Of a stretch of DNA of 64,000 bases, positions 37,181-49,979 are shown one piece after another. Below the pieces are notes generated by a model. The model did not search any database. It was not told where the DNA came from and saw nothing but the letters and a program-made list of their open reading frames with translations. The stretch is from Didymodactylos carnosus (taxonomy: Eukaryota; Rotifera; Eurotatoria; Philodinida; Philodinidae): the NCBI GenBank assembly GCA_905250885.1, contig CAJNOQ010000017.1, positions 1 through 64,000 of the forward strand, in the 5' to 3' direction. Made by a program: the position numbers and the translations under genes. The first letter of the stretch is position 1. Every line of letters starts with the position of its first letter.

Positions 37181-38739
37181 TAAAGAGAACGGAGCATTTT
37201 ATATTTTTTATACTTTTCAATTAGAGTTTACACAAAACAATAAACACGGCTAAATAATCGAAGAAAAAGACTAATATTCCATCCAACTAACATTTCATAT
37301 GTTGAATGTAATTGTGAAAGAAGATAGTTTGTTTTAAGCCCATTTTTCATTCATATCATTAATTTTTATTCGATAAACATGTATGAATATCTTGAACATT
37401 TTTGATCCCTTGAATTTCTTAGTTTGTTGACTTTCGTTGTTTATCTCATTTCCAGCACGAAAGAAAATATGAAGACATTTGGGTTCTACCATCTTTTCAA
37501 AATGCACGCTGGAAAACAGCTATGATGTGATCGAGACAGCCAGCACAACTGTCGTTTAGTATTTCGCAAAATCTCTTCGTTCAATGAAAAACAGTCTTTT
37601 AGCACCCTATCTTTTACGGAGAGTATTATTGACGTGCCAGCATCGGGGATATTCCTAACTTGTGTTGTTCGAAATTCGTATTCTGTCACATACTGTTTCT
37701 ATCCTGCAAAAAAACTTTCCAAAACAATCCAGTTCTGAATTCTAGCATATGCAAGTATCTATCAATAAAACCATTCATTTTTGCGTGAAAGTTGCCGGAG
37801 AAGTAAACAAAAGGAAAAAGAAAATTCTTTTATTATTCAGGAATGATAAGCCAACGGTTCGTAGAAGCGATGAACGTTCTAAAGATATCAAAACTGAGAG
37901 GAGAACCCTAAGGGCTTCTATAATGAAAAATATTCTCTAAATAGGTAGTGTTGTGTGCTCTGTATGTGGATGATCTGCTCGACTGAATTTAAAAATCATA
38001 AATACTTCAAATTCAGCACAAACTCTCTCTAGCTCTTGGGCTGTTTATCTACTCGATATTGAAAGAACTGGCTATTTCTTTAAACTCGGCATTTCTTCAC
38101 ATTTCGCATAAAAATGAATGCTTCTAGGAGAAATCCGTGCATGGTAAAATCATGGACATAATACTCGGATGCCAGAAATTTAATGATGATAAAAATGAAG
38201 ATTCAATAGCTGCGAAAGATTAGTCTAACGAGGAACTGTGCCAGATTTGATGTTTGTAACAGAGTCATAGCAGTAGTTTCAGAAAAATAGCGAGGAAACC
38301 ATGGCTTACGGTTCGAAGGGAATACGAAATTATTGGTGCGTAATGAATTTCTAATCAGTTTCAATGAATAAGCGTGTTCCTTTATTTACCAACATTCATT
38401 GTTTTTTTTAATTTAAAAACAATATTTTGTTTACTGTCCTCCTATTTTGTATTCATTTAAAATTGAATAAAAAGCAGCCACTTGTGTCGAAATGTTAACG
38501 TATGTTCTGTTAATTATTTTAACATTTTTGCGTCTTCGACTCGTCTTCTTTACCGCAGTCTCACTTCTCTGAAATAAATAAGTATGCTGTTTTTTTTCAA
38601 TGGACTTACCCTGCTGATCAATAGTGATGACTCATTGAGACTACTTTATTATTGTTTTTCTCGAGAATAATTGAATTCGCGCGCCTGTGTATGTGTAGTA
38701 CTGCATGATTATATGAACAACGAGAGAAGAAAAGTGAAT
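37181..38739. other. Intergenic between two plus-strand genes
   Basis: It contains the 3' flank of the preceding gene (AATAAA-like signal near 37230) and the upstream region of the next. ORFs at 37486-37689 and 37749-37940 have no recognisable features. No repeat ends were seen. Confidence 0.5.
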
Positions 38740-41700
38740 ATGTCCCACCATCGTAATGGAACTTTGAAATCCACATCTTACAGAAACTCTTATTCGACAA
38801 ATTTATCCTATTCAATACCTCCACGATCATGTCGTAAATCTAATTCAGCAAGAAACACATCTCACGCACCTGTCAATAATCAGCAGAAGCGACATTTTCT
38901 TTGGTTCACAGATATTTGTGATCGTTTTCGGAGCTTAAGTAAACACAAACCACCACATCATCATACTTATAATAATCATAATAATAATGCCTCAATGATA
39001 GATAGACAACAACAACACAAACAATTATGTGCTTCAGTTCCACAATTTAGTAGCGAAGTTGAACCATCAGATCTTTGTTTCAAACACCAAGCATGTTCTC
39101 AACAACAGTCGTTTCCATCCACAGAGTCAGAAACGTCACACGAGAAACGTCGACGTCATAAATCGAGAAAATATTTACAAAATTTAGCCTATTTAACAAT
39201 AGATCAATCTAAAGTAGAAGGTAATCGACTTACTCATTTCTCCGCGCTCTTTCAAACAAACACTTTCTTAAACAACATCAATCATCGTTTTCTGCTCGAA
39301 CGCTCCAGAAGCGTAATCGAATATTTTGATCATATGATGTTTTTTGCAGTACATATTTCCAAGTGGAGGTTGGAACGTTTGATTTTCTCATCTTTGTTCT
39401 AGGCGAAGTCCGAATTCCAATTATTGTTAATAAAATTTGCGTATCCAATATCAGCACTCAAACACATGTAGAAATAGTTGAATCAGCATCGGCTTCTGTC
39501 AAATCTTCTACAATTCTGCCACTCCTAATTAAAGATCAACCATTGACCGTCAGTGTAAAAAATAATGAAGAAACCCAATTTGATTGTGATCCCGTCGATT
39601 TCCAAGCTACTGATGTGGGAATGGAAATTCAAATGAGGTCAACGCAAATCAATTCCATCAGCGAACAACTTTCGTCAATGATCATGAATGAAGACGATAT
39701 TCAAGATCAAGAACAAGACAGAAGTAGTACTTAGGTTTACTTAAAGAAATTAAATCATTAAGAGGATTTCTCTTCATCCTAATAAGAGAAATCATCTTTA
39801 CCATTTTAGCTGCCGAAACATTTCCACGAGTATCACCGATTCCTCTTATTAAGAAATTATCTCGAACGTCTGCAACACTTGTGAATAATCAAGTTCAAAA
39901 TGATAATGATGAATACCTAATGCATTCAGCAGAAAGTTCGTTAAAAGAATTGGGAAAAAATAAGAATTTTGTCAGCTCATCAGGAGAAGGTATTTCACAG
40001 AAATTAAGGCAAAAAAGATTAATGAAAGTAAGTTGACATGAAACAGTTAAACTATACTACTGCATTTTATTATCGGTTCTATATTTTCCAGATGAATCTA
40101 TTTACTCTACCAAATCGAACGATTGGTAATGATTTTCTTACTCACACTTCACCTCAATTGATTGCTGCCACAGATATTCAAGATCTAACTCAACATCATC
40201 AAATTATTAACAACCAACAAGATTTAGAATTCAGTCAGCATAATGATGATTTAGAACAAATTTATCATCATAACAATTTTGTTCTGTGTATGCAAGAATT
40301 GGAACAAAAACATTTGCATAAAAAGTCACAACAGTGTCTATTCCCATTACTACAAAAAAAAAGTCAGTCAGTGATTTCTTATGCATCATGTAGTATTAGG
40401 CAAGATCTGAACAAGGAAGAAAAAGATGAGGATTCCATTTCACAAAATATCGATGAAAATTCAAAATTAGAGATCACTCATGAAGTTCAGCCGATGTACG
40501 AGGTATCTGATTTTTCTTTGATTAAAATAACTGATTATATTACATTCCTTTGCTATGCATAGGTTAGTGAAGTACCTCGTACCGTTAGTAAAACGAATAT
40601 TTCCGTCAATGGTGATCAATCTCATTCCTACAAACAAATACGAACACTTCACACTCAAAATGGTTCAAGTTCAACGACAAGTGACACAAACTTATCGTTG
40701 TTCAGTTGTCCATCGATAAAATATCTTCCAAATAAAAATTCCTCGTCGACAACAACTATACCATCTTCAAAAATTGTTGATCGTCCACCATTACCACCAA
40801 CGAAAACATCAGTTACAATTGATCTAAAACACGACGAATTACCAATTCCCTTAGGTACATCCATAGGAGAATGGGTACAACAGCACCAAACAATCAAAAG
40901 TTTAGGTAGAAATGAAAATTATCCTTGAAACTGATGAAGATGCTCTCTCTTTTACTTAGGTTGTCATTCAACGTCACGCGATAGCGGTATTCGATCATCA
41001 CTATTTTCATCCGAGAAACTGTTAATATCTGATGATGAGCTGTTAGATGGTAAGAGTAGAAGAACAACAAAAACATTGATCGTTCATAATGATGAAGATG
41101 TTTATACGCCGAGACAAGATTTATCTGCTGTATCATTGTCTGAAGAACATGAATACAATATTGAAGATATCATTCGATTTAGTTCATCGATTGAAAGTGG
41201 AGATTCAGATCATTCACAAACGGCAAAACAATCGTTAAAAAAGTACAGAAAACATTTATATCACCGAACATTATCAAAACTCAACAGTAAGCACAATCAA
41301 AAATCCGACAAAGGTTCGCATTTTAGCTGCTCAGGTCAATTTGTCGTTAAAAATAAACTTCATGTAAAAGTATTTTATGTTTAGATGGTGACAATAGTAA
41401 TCGTATAGCAATGCACCGTTCTTATTGCAATCAACTGATTAATTCAAACAACAATTGTAAAGTATCAGTTGCGGAATCTCCTTTAATAATTCCTGATATC
41501 ATTGAATCAAAGACGATTGTACCTTTACCATCTAATTACGTTCGACAGAATAAAAACAACGGTCACACGGATGTTCTTCCATCACCTTTCAAAGATTGTA
41601 AAATAGCTGAAGTATACAGTCCTCGATCAACAAAGCGTTGTTCAAAGCAGTTTAAAAATAATGAACTAATACCGTTACCATCGAATGTTTGGAAAGCTCT

Positions 41701-42461
41701 ATATGAAAGTCGTGAAGATTTAGCTATTTTAAATAAAACACTAGAGAATTTAGATGAACGATTAGAATGCTTGTCATCACATGGAGGAAGTACAAACACG
41801 TTGAACAGAGTAAATATGTTCATATTTTATACACATATGGCCAATATGACCACGTGAGAAGGGTAAAGGTAAAACTTTAAAATATAAAAATCAGATTGTC
41901 TAAATAAAAAAAGGATTTTCATAAAGTTTTGGTTAATTCCTGAAGATGTTAATGTTGGAATAATTACAAGTGGCGCCATCATAACGGCGTAACTTGTAAT
42001 TACTTTCGCATAAATTGCATCAGGGGTTAACCAAAACTTTGTGATAACCCTTTCTTTATATAGACAATCTGATTTTTATACTTTAAAGCTTTACCTTTAC
42101 CCTTCTCATGTGGTCATGTTGGCCATATATCTACGTGAAAGCGTACAATGAAGTATAATGGAGTTGTAGTTTTTAATATTTTTTCTTCTTTTAGTCTCAA
42201 GCTGAAGCTACTACTAGTTGTACAACGGCAACAATGCCATTGACAAAATTACAACATTTCGTACGAAATATTCTCACTGAAAAAAGTGAACAGGTAGAAG
42301 AGATAAATTACGGTATAAGTAAAATGGTGTGTCGAGCCGTTCAAACTCAACCATATGCTGCTCCAATCAATCTTGTCTTATGCAAAAAATGTCATTCAAT
42401 AGTGTCGAATATTGAAAACAATGCTACATGTAGCTCAACACAAACAGAAACGACTTTTTAA
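38740..42461 (+). CDS. Large Ser/His/Gln-rich protein of unknown function, eight exons
   Basis: Exons 38740-39220, 39403-39723, 39810-40027, 40092-40502, 40563-40905, 40960-41334, 41385-41809 and 42195-42461 keep phase and give 946 residues. Exon 6 has an alternative donor near 41288 (A|GTAAGC) that also keeps frame. The protein starts MSHHRNGTLKS; an earlier in-frame ATG at 38671 exists. Visible features are KRHFLWFTDICDRFRSL near residue 50, long Asn/His/Gln runs, and a proline motif DRPPLPPTK near 555 that could bind SH3 domains. A likely short coiled coil occurs near 820-850 (ALYESREDLAILNKTLENL), and a LCKKCHS motif lies close to the C-terminus. The composition suggests a scaffold or cytoskeletal adaptor, but I recognise no family. 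The last intron holds an inverted repeat. Confidence 0.7.
41836..42129. mobile_element. Intronic fold-back MITE, ~294 bp
   Basis: ATGGCCAATATGACCACGTG at 41838 is mirrored by CTCATGTGGTCATGTTGGCC ending at 42129. The arms are about 115 bases with many matches (GGGTAAAGGTAAA, AAATCAGATTGTCTA, AGTTTTGGTTAA), and the small central stem is GTAATTACAAGT/ACTTGTAATTAC. It occupies most of the last intron (41810-42194) of the gene above. The host exon ends at 41809, before the element. Confidence 0.75.
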
Positions 42462-43116
42462 TAATATTTCATTTGTACAATTCTTGCGCACAAGTTAACA
42501 TAAAAATGTAAACGTAGACATGTGTTGGATATTGATATGTTTAATGTAACAGTAATGTTATTTTTATTAAAAATCTCTCTCTCTTAAATAATAGATATTT
42601 CAGCAATGTTCACTTTGTTCACAATTTAAAAGTTCTCAATGTCAACCGTTGTCTATCATAGTTAAAACACAATCGATAACAATATTAGGTAGGAGGTCAT
42701 TATACAAGAAGTAAGTGTTCTGATTAATTTTTTTCCTATGCCACAAGGAGAAAAATGAAAGATATAAGGATGATGATTCTATTTGTCTAGCAGGAAGAGA
42801 TGATCAATAGATATGTTGATCTTCCATTATATACAACTAATATTGACAATTAAAAGTAATATAATTTTAATAGATGTAAAAGAAGTGCCTTTTACATTTT
42901 TTTTGAATGTAGGTGGTTGTTGAGAGAAGTTAAAATTTTTTGTCTTTTCATGGTGAAGACTTTTTGAACCTTCAGTTCAATACTACACATTGAACACTTC
43001 TACCACTGATTTTATAGATATGATATTTAAACATGTTGATATACATATTCTTTCAAGAAAATTTAGTCTAAAGTATTTATTTTATTCATCTTAATTCGCA
43101 GCTCTAAGACAAAATA

Positions 43117-46100
43117 ATGATCTTTCTAAAGCAACTAGCCTTTATATTTATTTTATTACAGTTAGCATATAAATATATACATGGTAAGAAAAAATTTACA
43201 AATACATATTACCACTTGGTGTTTGAGTATATGAGAATAAGACAGTTATCAATGAAGAAGTACGAATTTATAACGCGAAAATCTAATCTATATGGAACAT
43301 GATTTTGATTGCAGTTCTTTTATTGAAAACACAACATTTTTTTGTTTCTCTCTTTGCTAGCACAATGGTATTTACCTCAAGAATGTTTAGTAACATTTGT
43401 CAATGTATCGAGTCAATCATTTCCTTAGTATGTGCACTACTCTTTTCATACTTTGTGTTTTCGCACACAGATACATTTATTCTTTCTCTTTAGCACTCAT
43501 TCTTGTCCATCTTCATGTTTTACTATAATGTATTTATCCAGCCAACAATATCCAGTTTATGGAAATGTTACTTATAGTGACGTAAGAGTCCATGACACTT
43601 TTCATATAACTCTTAACAGTGTTATCTATTGCATGACTGAAAATGTGAGTAAAAAGAAACTTTTTTTTTTGTTGCAGTCATCTGTTATATGCAAATCAGC
43701 GCTACATGATAGTCGTGTATCACAATGGTCAAATATCAATCCTAATCCATCTGTTCGTATCCTGGCTGGAGGTCAAATGCAATCGTTCGGAAACGCATTA
43801 AGAAATGGAATCGTGTCATTGCGGTAAATGTGAAACTATGCATACTATGCGTCATTGATAGATGGATAAAATACTCTAATTGAAATTAATGTAGGGTAGA
43901 TGGAATAATCTTATATTAAAAATGGAATTAGACTTTAATGCAAGTTGAGAATTTGTATTCAAAGGGCGTAAAATGTTCTTTTAGGTATAGGAAGTGTTCG
44001 TTTATCATAGAATATGTTACAGTGTGATCTGGCTTCAATATACTATCTTTAAATTACAAACGGATTCGGTTTGGTAATTTAATCCATTGTAATATTATCA
44101 CATCTATATTCAACTCACTCCATCCTGAAATAAGATGGCATAAATCGGTCTTCTTCTGTTCTTTGTACACAAGTACCAAATAGGAATGCACCAGTATCAA
44201 TTTTCGACTGACAAACTGGAAGTGAAAAACTGATAACTGACAAAAACTGCAACTGATCGAGATTGAAACTGATGAAAACTAACAGAGTTTTTGAGATAAT
44301 CACAGAAATGGATTCAGCACCTTTCAAAAGTCATTTTGAACGAAACTAGATTTTTCAGTTTAAAACCGAAAACTGATGTTCGCTTTGTCAGTTCCAGTTT
44401 TGATCAGTCCCAGTTGACTGAAACTGATGCATCCCTAATACTAAATGCAAAATAAAATTGATGAATGATTTCCCTCTGTATAATGTCTTAAAATTAGACC
44501 GTTTCATTAGTCTTTCAATAAGACAGATATACTCGTTCATCTTAAACGAAGTCAACAGAAAAAAAGCTGTGACAAATACAAAAAAGATGCGTGATTTTTA
44601 GGGACACGAAATTAAATGAGCTCGGAAAAAAGCGATATTTGAGCTCGGTGTTCTTAATTGGCTTTAAAATGAGAGAAATGAGCTCGATTGTAATAAAATT
44701 CAATTTTATTTATATAAATGAGAGAAAAAAATAATTCAAGAACAAAATAAATGCTAGATTACAATAGTTTTTTTACTAATATTCAGTCTTTTATTAAAGC
44801 TAAGGAGGTAGTGCAAATCTTAGTCCATTTTGCTAATTTTTCTCATTTAACTCCATTATTTTGTTCTTGTAAATATGACTTTAAAAAATATTCTTGCGTT
44901 CATTTATTGGGCTTAATGATGATGTGGGGTCATCGTAAAGTTCCGCAGCCACTTGGGATAAGACAGAGAAAAAATCGTCCAAAGAAAGTTAAATTAACTT
45001 TAATAAAAGACTGAATATTAGTAAAAAACTATTGTAATCTAGCATTTATTTTGTTCTTGAATTATTTTTTTCTTACTCGATATACTTTGCTACTGATAAA
45101 ATCATTAATTTATTTTATTAAATTATTTACCGAGCTCAATTCTCGCTTTTTACCGTCAAAAATAAAATTAACCGAGCTCATTTGTATCGTTTCAGAGTAT
45201 GAATTAATTTCCGAGCTCAAAACTCTCATTTAAATAAAGAAAATAGAATTTTATTACAACCGAGCTCATTTCTCTCATTTTAAAGCCAATTAAGCACACC
45301 GAGCTCAAATATCGCTTTTTTCCAAGCTCATTTATTATTTTATCCACTTTTTAGAGTGCTTGGTTTTGACCCGTCAGATTAGACTTTGTGTTGTTTACAT
45401 CATTTCGATATTTGATGTTTCTGAATTGTTTAAACAATTGTTGGATCTGTTGCTATGCTATTGTCCGTGCACTACTTTGTACATACTGTAATATACCTTG
45501 TGGTTTGCATGATTGCTCTCTCACTGTTTGTTTCGAAATGTATAATATTTTCTACTGATGTTTTTCTTCAATAACTTAGTGTTTTTCAATTGCATTTGTT
45601 CCTCGTTGCGTATTTTGAGATATTCTTGTTGTAGTTAACATTGAATGTGTTTCAACTACAACATTATCAGCATAAATCAAATACAAGATATCCACTTCTT
45701 ACTGCGAATGATGGTCAAAATTTACAAGATTTTCGTTAAGATATACTAGACAGACACTTGCAACTTCAGCTAATACGTTTCAGTGTTGGTGATACGTTTC
45801 AGGGTGAAAAAATCAACCAGTATTCCTCATGAAACCACCCATTTTTTCGCTATCTATTCGCACCGTAGTTCTTACATCTTACGAGGGAACATTCCCAACT
45901 GATAAATCGCTTTCGAGCCGAAACCTAGTGGACTATAGGTAGTCGACCATGCCGATTCCGAATATCAACATGAGACGTGCTGCTAGGCCTCCAGAGACTG
46001 GTTTCCTAGAAAACCAGTTTTCGAGAAACTCCCGAAAATTTCCGATTTTTTTCCTAATGAGTTATATTTGTAGCGAGCGAAGTTCTGATTAAAATGAGAC

Positions 46101-49100
46101 ATTCTTCAGTTCTACATGGTCTTTCTTTGCAAAGTTATAGAACTTACAAGAAGAGCCTTAAATTCCTTTTCCTTTTTCTTTCTATATCTCTGAGCTGACA
46201 ATGAGCATTTAGGGCTTTTCTTGTAGATTCTATAAGTTTGCAAAGAAAGGTCATGTACAACTGTGGGATGTCTCATTTTAAACAGAATTTCGCGTGTTAT
46301 AAATATGTCTTATTAAGAAAAGTTTCAAAGATTTTCGGGAGTTTCTGGGAAACTGATTTTCTAGAAAACCAGTCTCTAGAGGCCTAGCAGCACGTCTCAT
46401 ATTGATATTCGGAATCAGCATGGTCGACTACCTATAGTCCACCAGGTTTCGGCCCGAAAGCGATTGATTAGTTGGGAATGTGCCCTCGTTAATAGAAAAG
46501 TTTAATCAATCTAACGATCAAACTTCTGCATATCGACCAGTAAGTCTTTTACATTAACCGAATCGTACGTTTTTTTAGAGCAATAAAGCACATATGTAAA
46601 CGCTTGTTGCAGTCTCGAGTTTTTTCCACAACTATCTTCACTGTAAACATCTGCTGTAATTTTAGTGTAGCCACTAATAGACCGCAGTCGCATTAATCCT
46701 ACTCATTTAATCTTACAATGAGTTCTGGTGTGTCATTATCAAACTATTGTATTATTTTAGGAGTACAACAGCTGGAAATTCTTACATATTTGACAATCCT
46801 CGTGTAAATGGTAAAAAATTGAATTGATACTAGAAGTTCGAGAGGATCATCAATAAGAAGTGAAAATTCTATTATAGTCAGTCATCTTACACTACCATAC
46901 TACTTACTGTCTGTTATCCAAATTAGCTCATTATTATTTACTATAATTGTTTATGATGATATTTAGAATCGATACCTGACATAGCAATTGAACATCAAAA
47001 TTTCTTATATTCCACTGACTCTGACTCTCGTATAACATGTAGAAGCAAAAATCATCCAGTAGATAATATAAGACCACTCTATGTCGATGTTGGATGTAAG
47101 TTTTGAATTTGTTTTAAAAGTTTGCCGAATATTTAATTTAAATGTATGTTTGTTTAGGGGAAACATGGCCCCAAAGTCGTTTACGTTATTTTACAAAACC
47201 AATACCTATGTCGCGTGCTGCTGCTGTCAACTTTTGTACTCTCAATAATGGAACACTTATGTACGTAACGAACAGTAGTGAACAAAACACATTACAAAGC
47301 AAGTATAAAATCAGTGGTTAATAAATAGGATTCCAAGAATTTTTTCATATTGTAGCTATCGTTCAAACAACGCTTGATCAATTATTCAAAGATCAACGAT
47401 CTCGAAGTAATAATAATACACTCATTTTTCATTTTGGATATAAAAGAGTAAATAACAATGGACAATGGGACTCGAGTGTAAGTTGATTATCGATAAACAA
47501 TGTAAAGTGAAATTATCTATATTCTACTTTTAGCCCATCACAAATACATTTCGTCCCGATAATCTTTATGATTCTATGCCGTCCACAGGAGATTATTGCA
47601 CATACATTCAAAGTATTGGTAGTGAATTCTCCAATGCACTGTTTCAAATAATAACAAATGATTGTCAGGATGGTGTTGCACGATATCCATTATGCAGACG
47701 ATTACGTAAGTAAACTGAAACAATAATTTAAACCGTATTGTCGAAAATTAAATGTAGAGTAGTCTTAACCCTTTTTTGTTCATTTTGCAGCCGGTCAAGT
47801 TGAATCTGATTTTATTTATCGTCTTTCCCCTAACGTTCAATCTTTAAATATGAATTATACCGCTACCTATTGTCAGCAATATGGTGGATATCCGGTCTAT
47901 GCGTTAAACGCCTACGAATGGCAACTAGTGCAAGAAATTTGGTTGACGAATCGAGTATATGAATTGTATTTGACCGGCTTACTAAACGATGCAAGCAAAC
48001 AAGAATCAACAGCATTTTGGTATCCGCTGAACATACCAGTAATAGAAAATCCCAACTATATTATCAAGTTGAATATATGAATTCTGTTTTTAGTATAATA
48101 TAACCCTTGACTATCTAATATGGGGTAGGAATGATGGTGGCCCATCAAACACACGTTATCACGGTTCAAAGGCCAATACAGAATCATATTATTATATATA
48201 TGATACAGCGGATCTTCTTACGGCACAAATATTTTGTCGAAAGCCAGGTTAGTTAGTTATCTGGCAAATAAAGTCAGGTAAACATCATTCTACGAACGAT
48301 ATAGTATCATTTTACTAGACTACCATTCATTCAAAGACTTTTATGTATTAGAGGTTCTAAATTCATGTGTATTTTTGTTGAGATGTTCGAAGAATGATGA
48401 CAGCAACCTCATGTTCTTCTGCATGCATGGGAAACTGTCAAAGTGTGTCATTGCCAGCATCTAGTGGAGATCAGCGTTTTGGATTATTTATGTGTCAACC
48501 TCAAGATACCAGCATTGTAGTTATTACACAATCATTTCCAAGAGATGGTAAGTGACCTAGTTACTTTCTTGCTAATTTCTCAACTTAACTTTCCTTTCAT
48601 GTTCTTTAGCTGTTGATTTCTATCGTCCAAATTTACCAATGTCGTATGCTGTTTTTCTACGTCAACCATTTACCACATCTTCGACAACATTATCAATCAA
48701 TTTAAACTCAACGAATGATTTACGTTCTTCTTGTTTTGAATATTTTAATATGGGACTCGAAAATACCGCCGATTCATACAGACTACCTGGATGTAATTAT
48801 ATTTCAAATACTGGTATTCCAATGAATGTAACAATGTCGGGAATTATCATTAATAACGGATCTAATGGAATTGTGACATTTGCAAATGAAAATAGGAGAT
48901 TATTTGGGCATCATGCTCGAATTATTGACAATATTTTGGGTATGTTAATAGTACGAGGTTCAAATGTCTGTATTTTGCGTCACAATGGTGTGCTAATTTC
49001 ATGAAACTTCATATGAAAATATGCACGGTACTTACGCATTGTCCTGATATATTTTTTTCTATCATGTTTAATTCAACCAACAATAATGTTCAGTGCAAAA

Positions 49101-49979
49101 TTGTTTTATACATTGTTTTAGTCGATAGTCGTTGCTCTTATCATGGAGTTTATCATGTTCTTGCTCAACAGTGTATATGTGCACCTGGTTTCTATGGAGC
49201 ATCATGTACTTACTGTATGTTTACTATATCTTAGTTTTATATTAATATATTAATCCTAATGAATATGTACCGTTTTGAGATTGTCCTGCTGGCTATTATG
49301 GTCAGGCGTGTGATTTTCACTGCGATGGTAGTGCTTATTGTAATGGTACTTTTATCTGTCTACCAGACCCCTATGGATGTTCATGTTATACGGGATGGTA
49401 TGGAACGACTTGTAGAGAAAGTAAGTTAGAATTACGAATGAACCAGTTATGTGCCATGTTCTTCTCTCTTAAGCCTGTCCTCCACTTTACTACGGTCCAA
49501 ATTGTGAATATACATGTACTGGTTGTTATACGTATTGTGATAGATTTACCGGAGTATGTGATTGTGATGGCACAGAATGTTATACTAAGAATAGTAAGGA
49601 TTTTCGAAAACATCTTTCACCTTCAGTAGATTAAGTCCATTATATTTTAAGTTTTTATCAGGATACCTGTTTTCCTGTGTGATTTTTTTCTAACGTTTTA
49701 GGTCTCTACAAACGAAGTGACATTGTCGGGCGCTGTAGTCAAGCGTCCAATTTAGCTGTGTTAATAGCCGCTCCATTATCGGCGTTTTTTTTTGTTGTTC
49801 TGGTAGTAACAGCTGTAGTTGTATGGAGATGGAGAAAAAAGAAATCTTCGGAAAATCTCGTCCCCGGTTCACCTCTAAGCTCATCGTCAACCGGTCAGGT
49901 TTATGATCAATCAACGAAACGTGGATCCTACGCGTTCGATAGAGGATATTATAATAATACATTGTCGGAAAGACTCTAA
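43117..49979 (+). CDS. Type I membrane protein with LCCL, C-type-lectin-like and EGF-like domains
   Basis: Seventeen in-phase exons give 841 residues: 43117-43183, 43361-43427, 43494-43581, 43678-43823, 46761-46810, 46967-47095, 47158-47313, 47356-47477, 47534-47705, 47791-48038, 48094-48247, 48383-48547, 48610-48939, 49122-49214, 49280-49420, 49474-49593, 49702-49979. Order: signal peptide (1-22); LCCL domain about 46-125 (CPSSC, VYGNVTYSDSSVICKSALHD, FGNALRNGIVSL); C-type-lectin-like domain about 180-332 (MSRAAAVNFCTLNNGTLMYV, DYCTYIQS, DCQDGVARYPLC); a second one about 333-520 (ATYCQQYGGYPVYALNAYEW, TLDYLIWGRNDGG); a Cys-containing region with several N-glycosylation sequons; three EGF-like repeats about 632-749 (CICAPGFYGASC, CSCYTGWYGTTC); TM about 768-792; basic stop-transfer RWRKKK; and a Ser/Tyr-rich tail of about 45 residues. 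Likely a cell-surface adhesion or glycan-binding receptor. AATAAA follows near 50040. Confidence 0.85.
44200..44435. repeat. CAGTTT/AAACTG-rich self-complementary tract
   Basis: The words ACTGAAACTGA, AACTGATAACTGACAAAAACTG and TCAGTTTTGATCAGTCCCAG alternate in both orientations over about 235 bases. This may be a decayed inverted-repeat element within the long intron. Confidence 0.45.
44611..45335. mobile_element. Inverted-repeat element carrying a SWIM zinc-finger ORF
   Basis: The outer arms begin AAATGAGCTCGGAAAAAAGC and are mirrored at 45335. An inner, nearly perfect inverted pair (about 44722-44789 and 45009-45075) flanks the ORF. GAGCTC occurs at least eight times, always in a CCGAGCTCA(A/T)TT context, often spaced with TCTCATTT or TATCGCTTTTT. 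The right arm has three more motif units than the left. The layout suggests a transposon whose ends hold clustered transposase-binding sites around a captured or residual coding fragment. No target duplication was identified. Confidence 0.7.
44751..45014 (+). CDS. SWIM zinc-finger fragment, transposase-like
   Basis: An 87-residue ORF inside the element. Residues 36-56 read PLFCSCKYDFKKYSCVHLLG, matching the SWIM pattern CxC(x8)CxH. It is followed by a basic region with RKNRPKKVKL, like the C-terminal part of MULE-type transposases and SWIM proteins. A stop codon lies directly before the ATG, and the ATG sits within the inverted arm, so this is a fragment, not a full transposase. It could act as a small DNA-binding protein, but expression is unproven. 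The MULE link is inference from the motif alone. Confidence 0.55.
   Translation: MLDYNSFFTNIQSFIKAKEVVQILVHFANFSHLTPLFCSCKYDFKKYSCVHLLGLMMMWGHRKVPQPLGIRQRKNRPKKVKLTLIKD
45882..46490. mobile_element. Fold-back element, CATGCTGATTCCGAATAT family, full two-arm copy
   Basis: Left arm: ACGAGGGAACATTCCCAACT, TGGACTATAGGTAGTCGACC, then CATGCCGATTCCGAATAT, GGTTTCCTAGAAAACCAGTT, and TTTCTTTGCAAAGTTATAGA. The right arm repeats all of this in reverse to CCCTCGTTAA near 46490. The arms are about 290 bases, highly similar, around a short centre near 46190. It lies in intron 4 of the LCCL/lectin gene. Confidence 0.85.

Larger units (their letters stand above)
43824..46760. other. Expanded intron 4 of the LCCL/lectin gene
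   Basis: Other introns of this gene are about 42-180 nt, but this one is 2937 nt. Its bulk is two mobile elements, the GAGCTC/SWIM element (44611-45335) and a fold-back copy (45882-46490), plus a tract rich in AACTGAAACTGA/TCAGTTTCAGTT words at 44200-44430. Splice ends are GTAAAT and TTTTAG, and the phase is kept. Confidence 0.8.

Noticed and set aside
40655-41136. Two 80-codon minus-strand ORFs
   Set aside because: They are antisense to exons 5 and 6 of the 38740-42461 gene, whose phase and splice sites fit.
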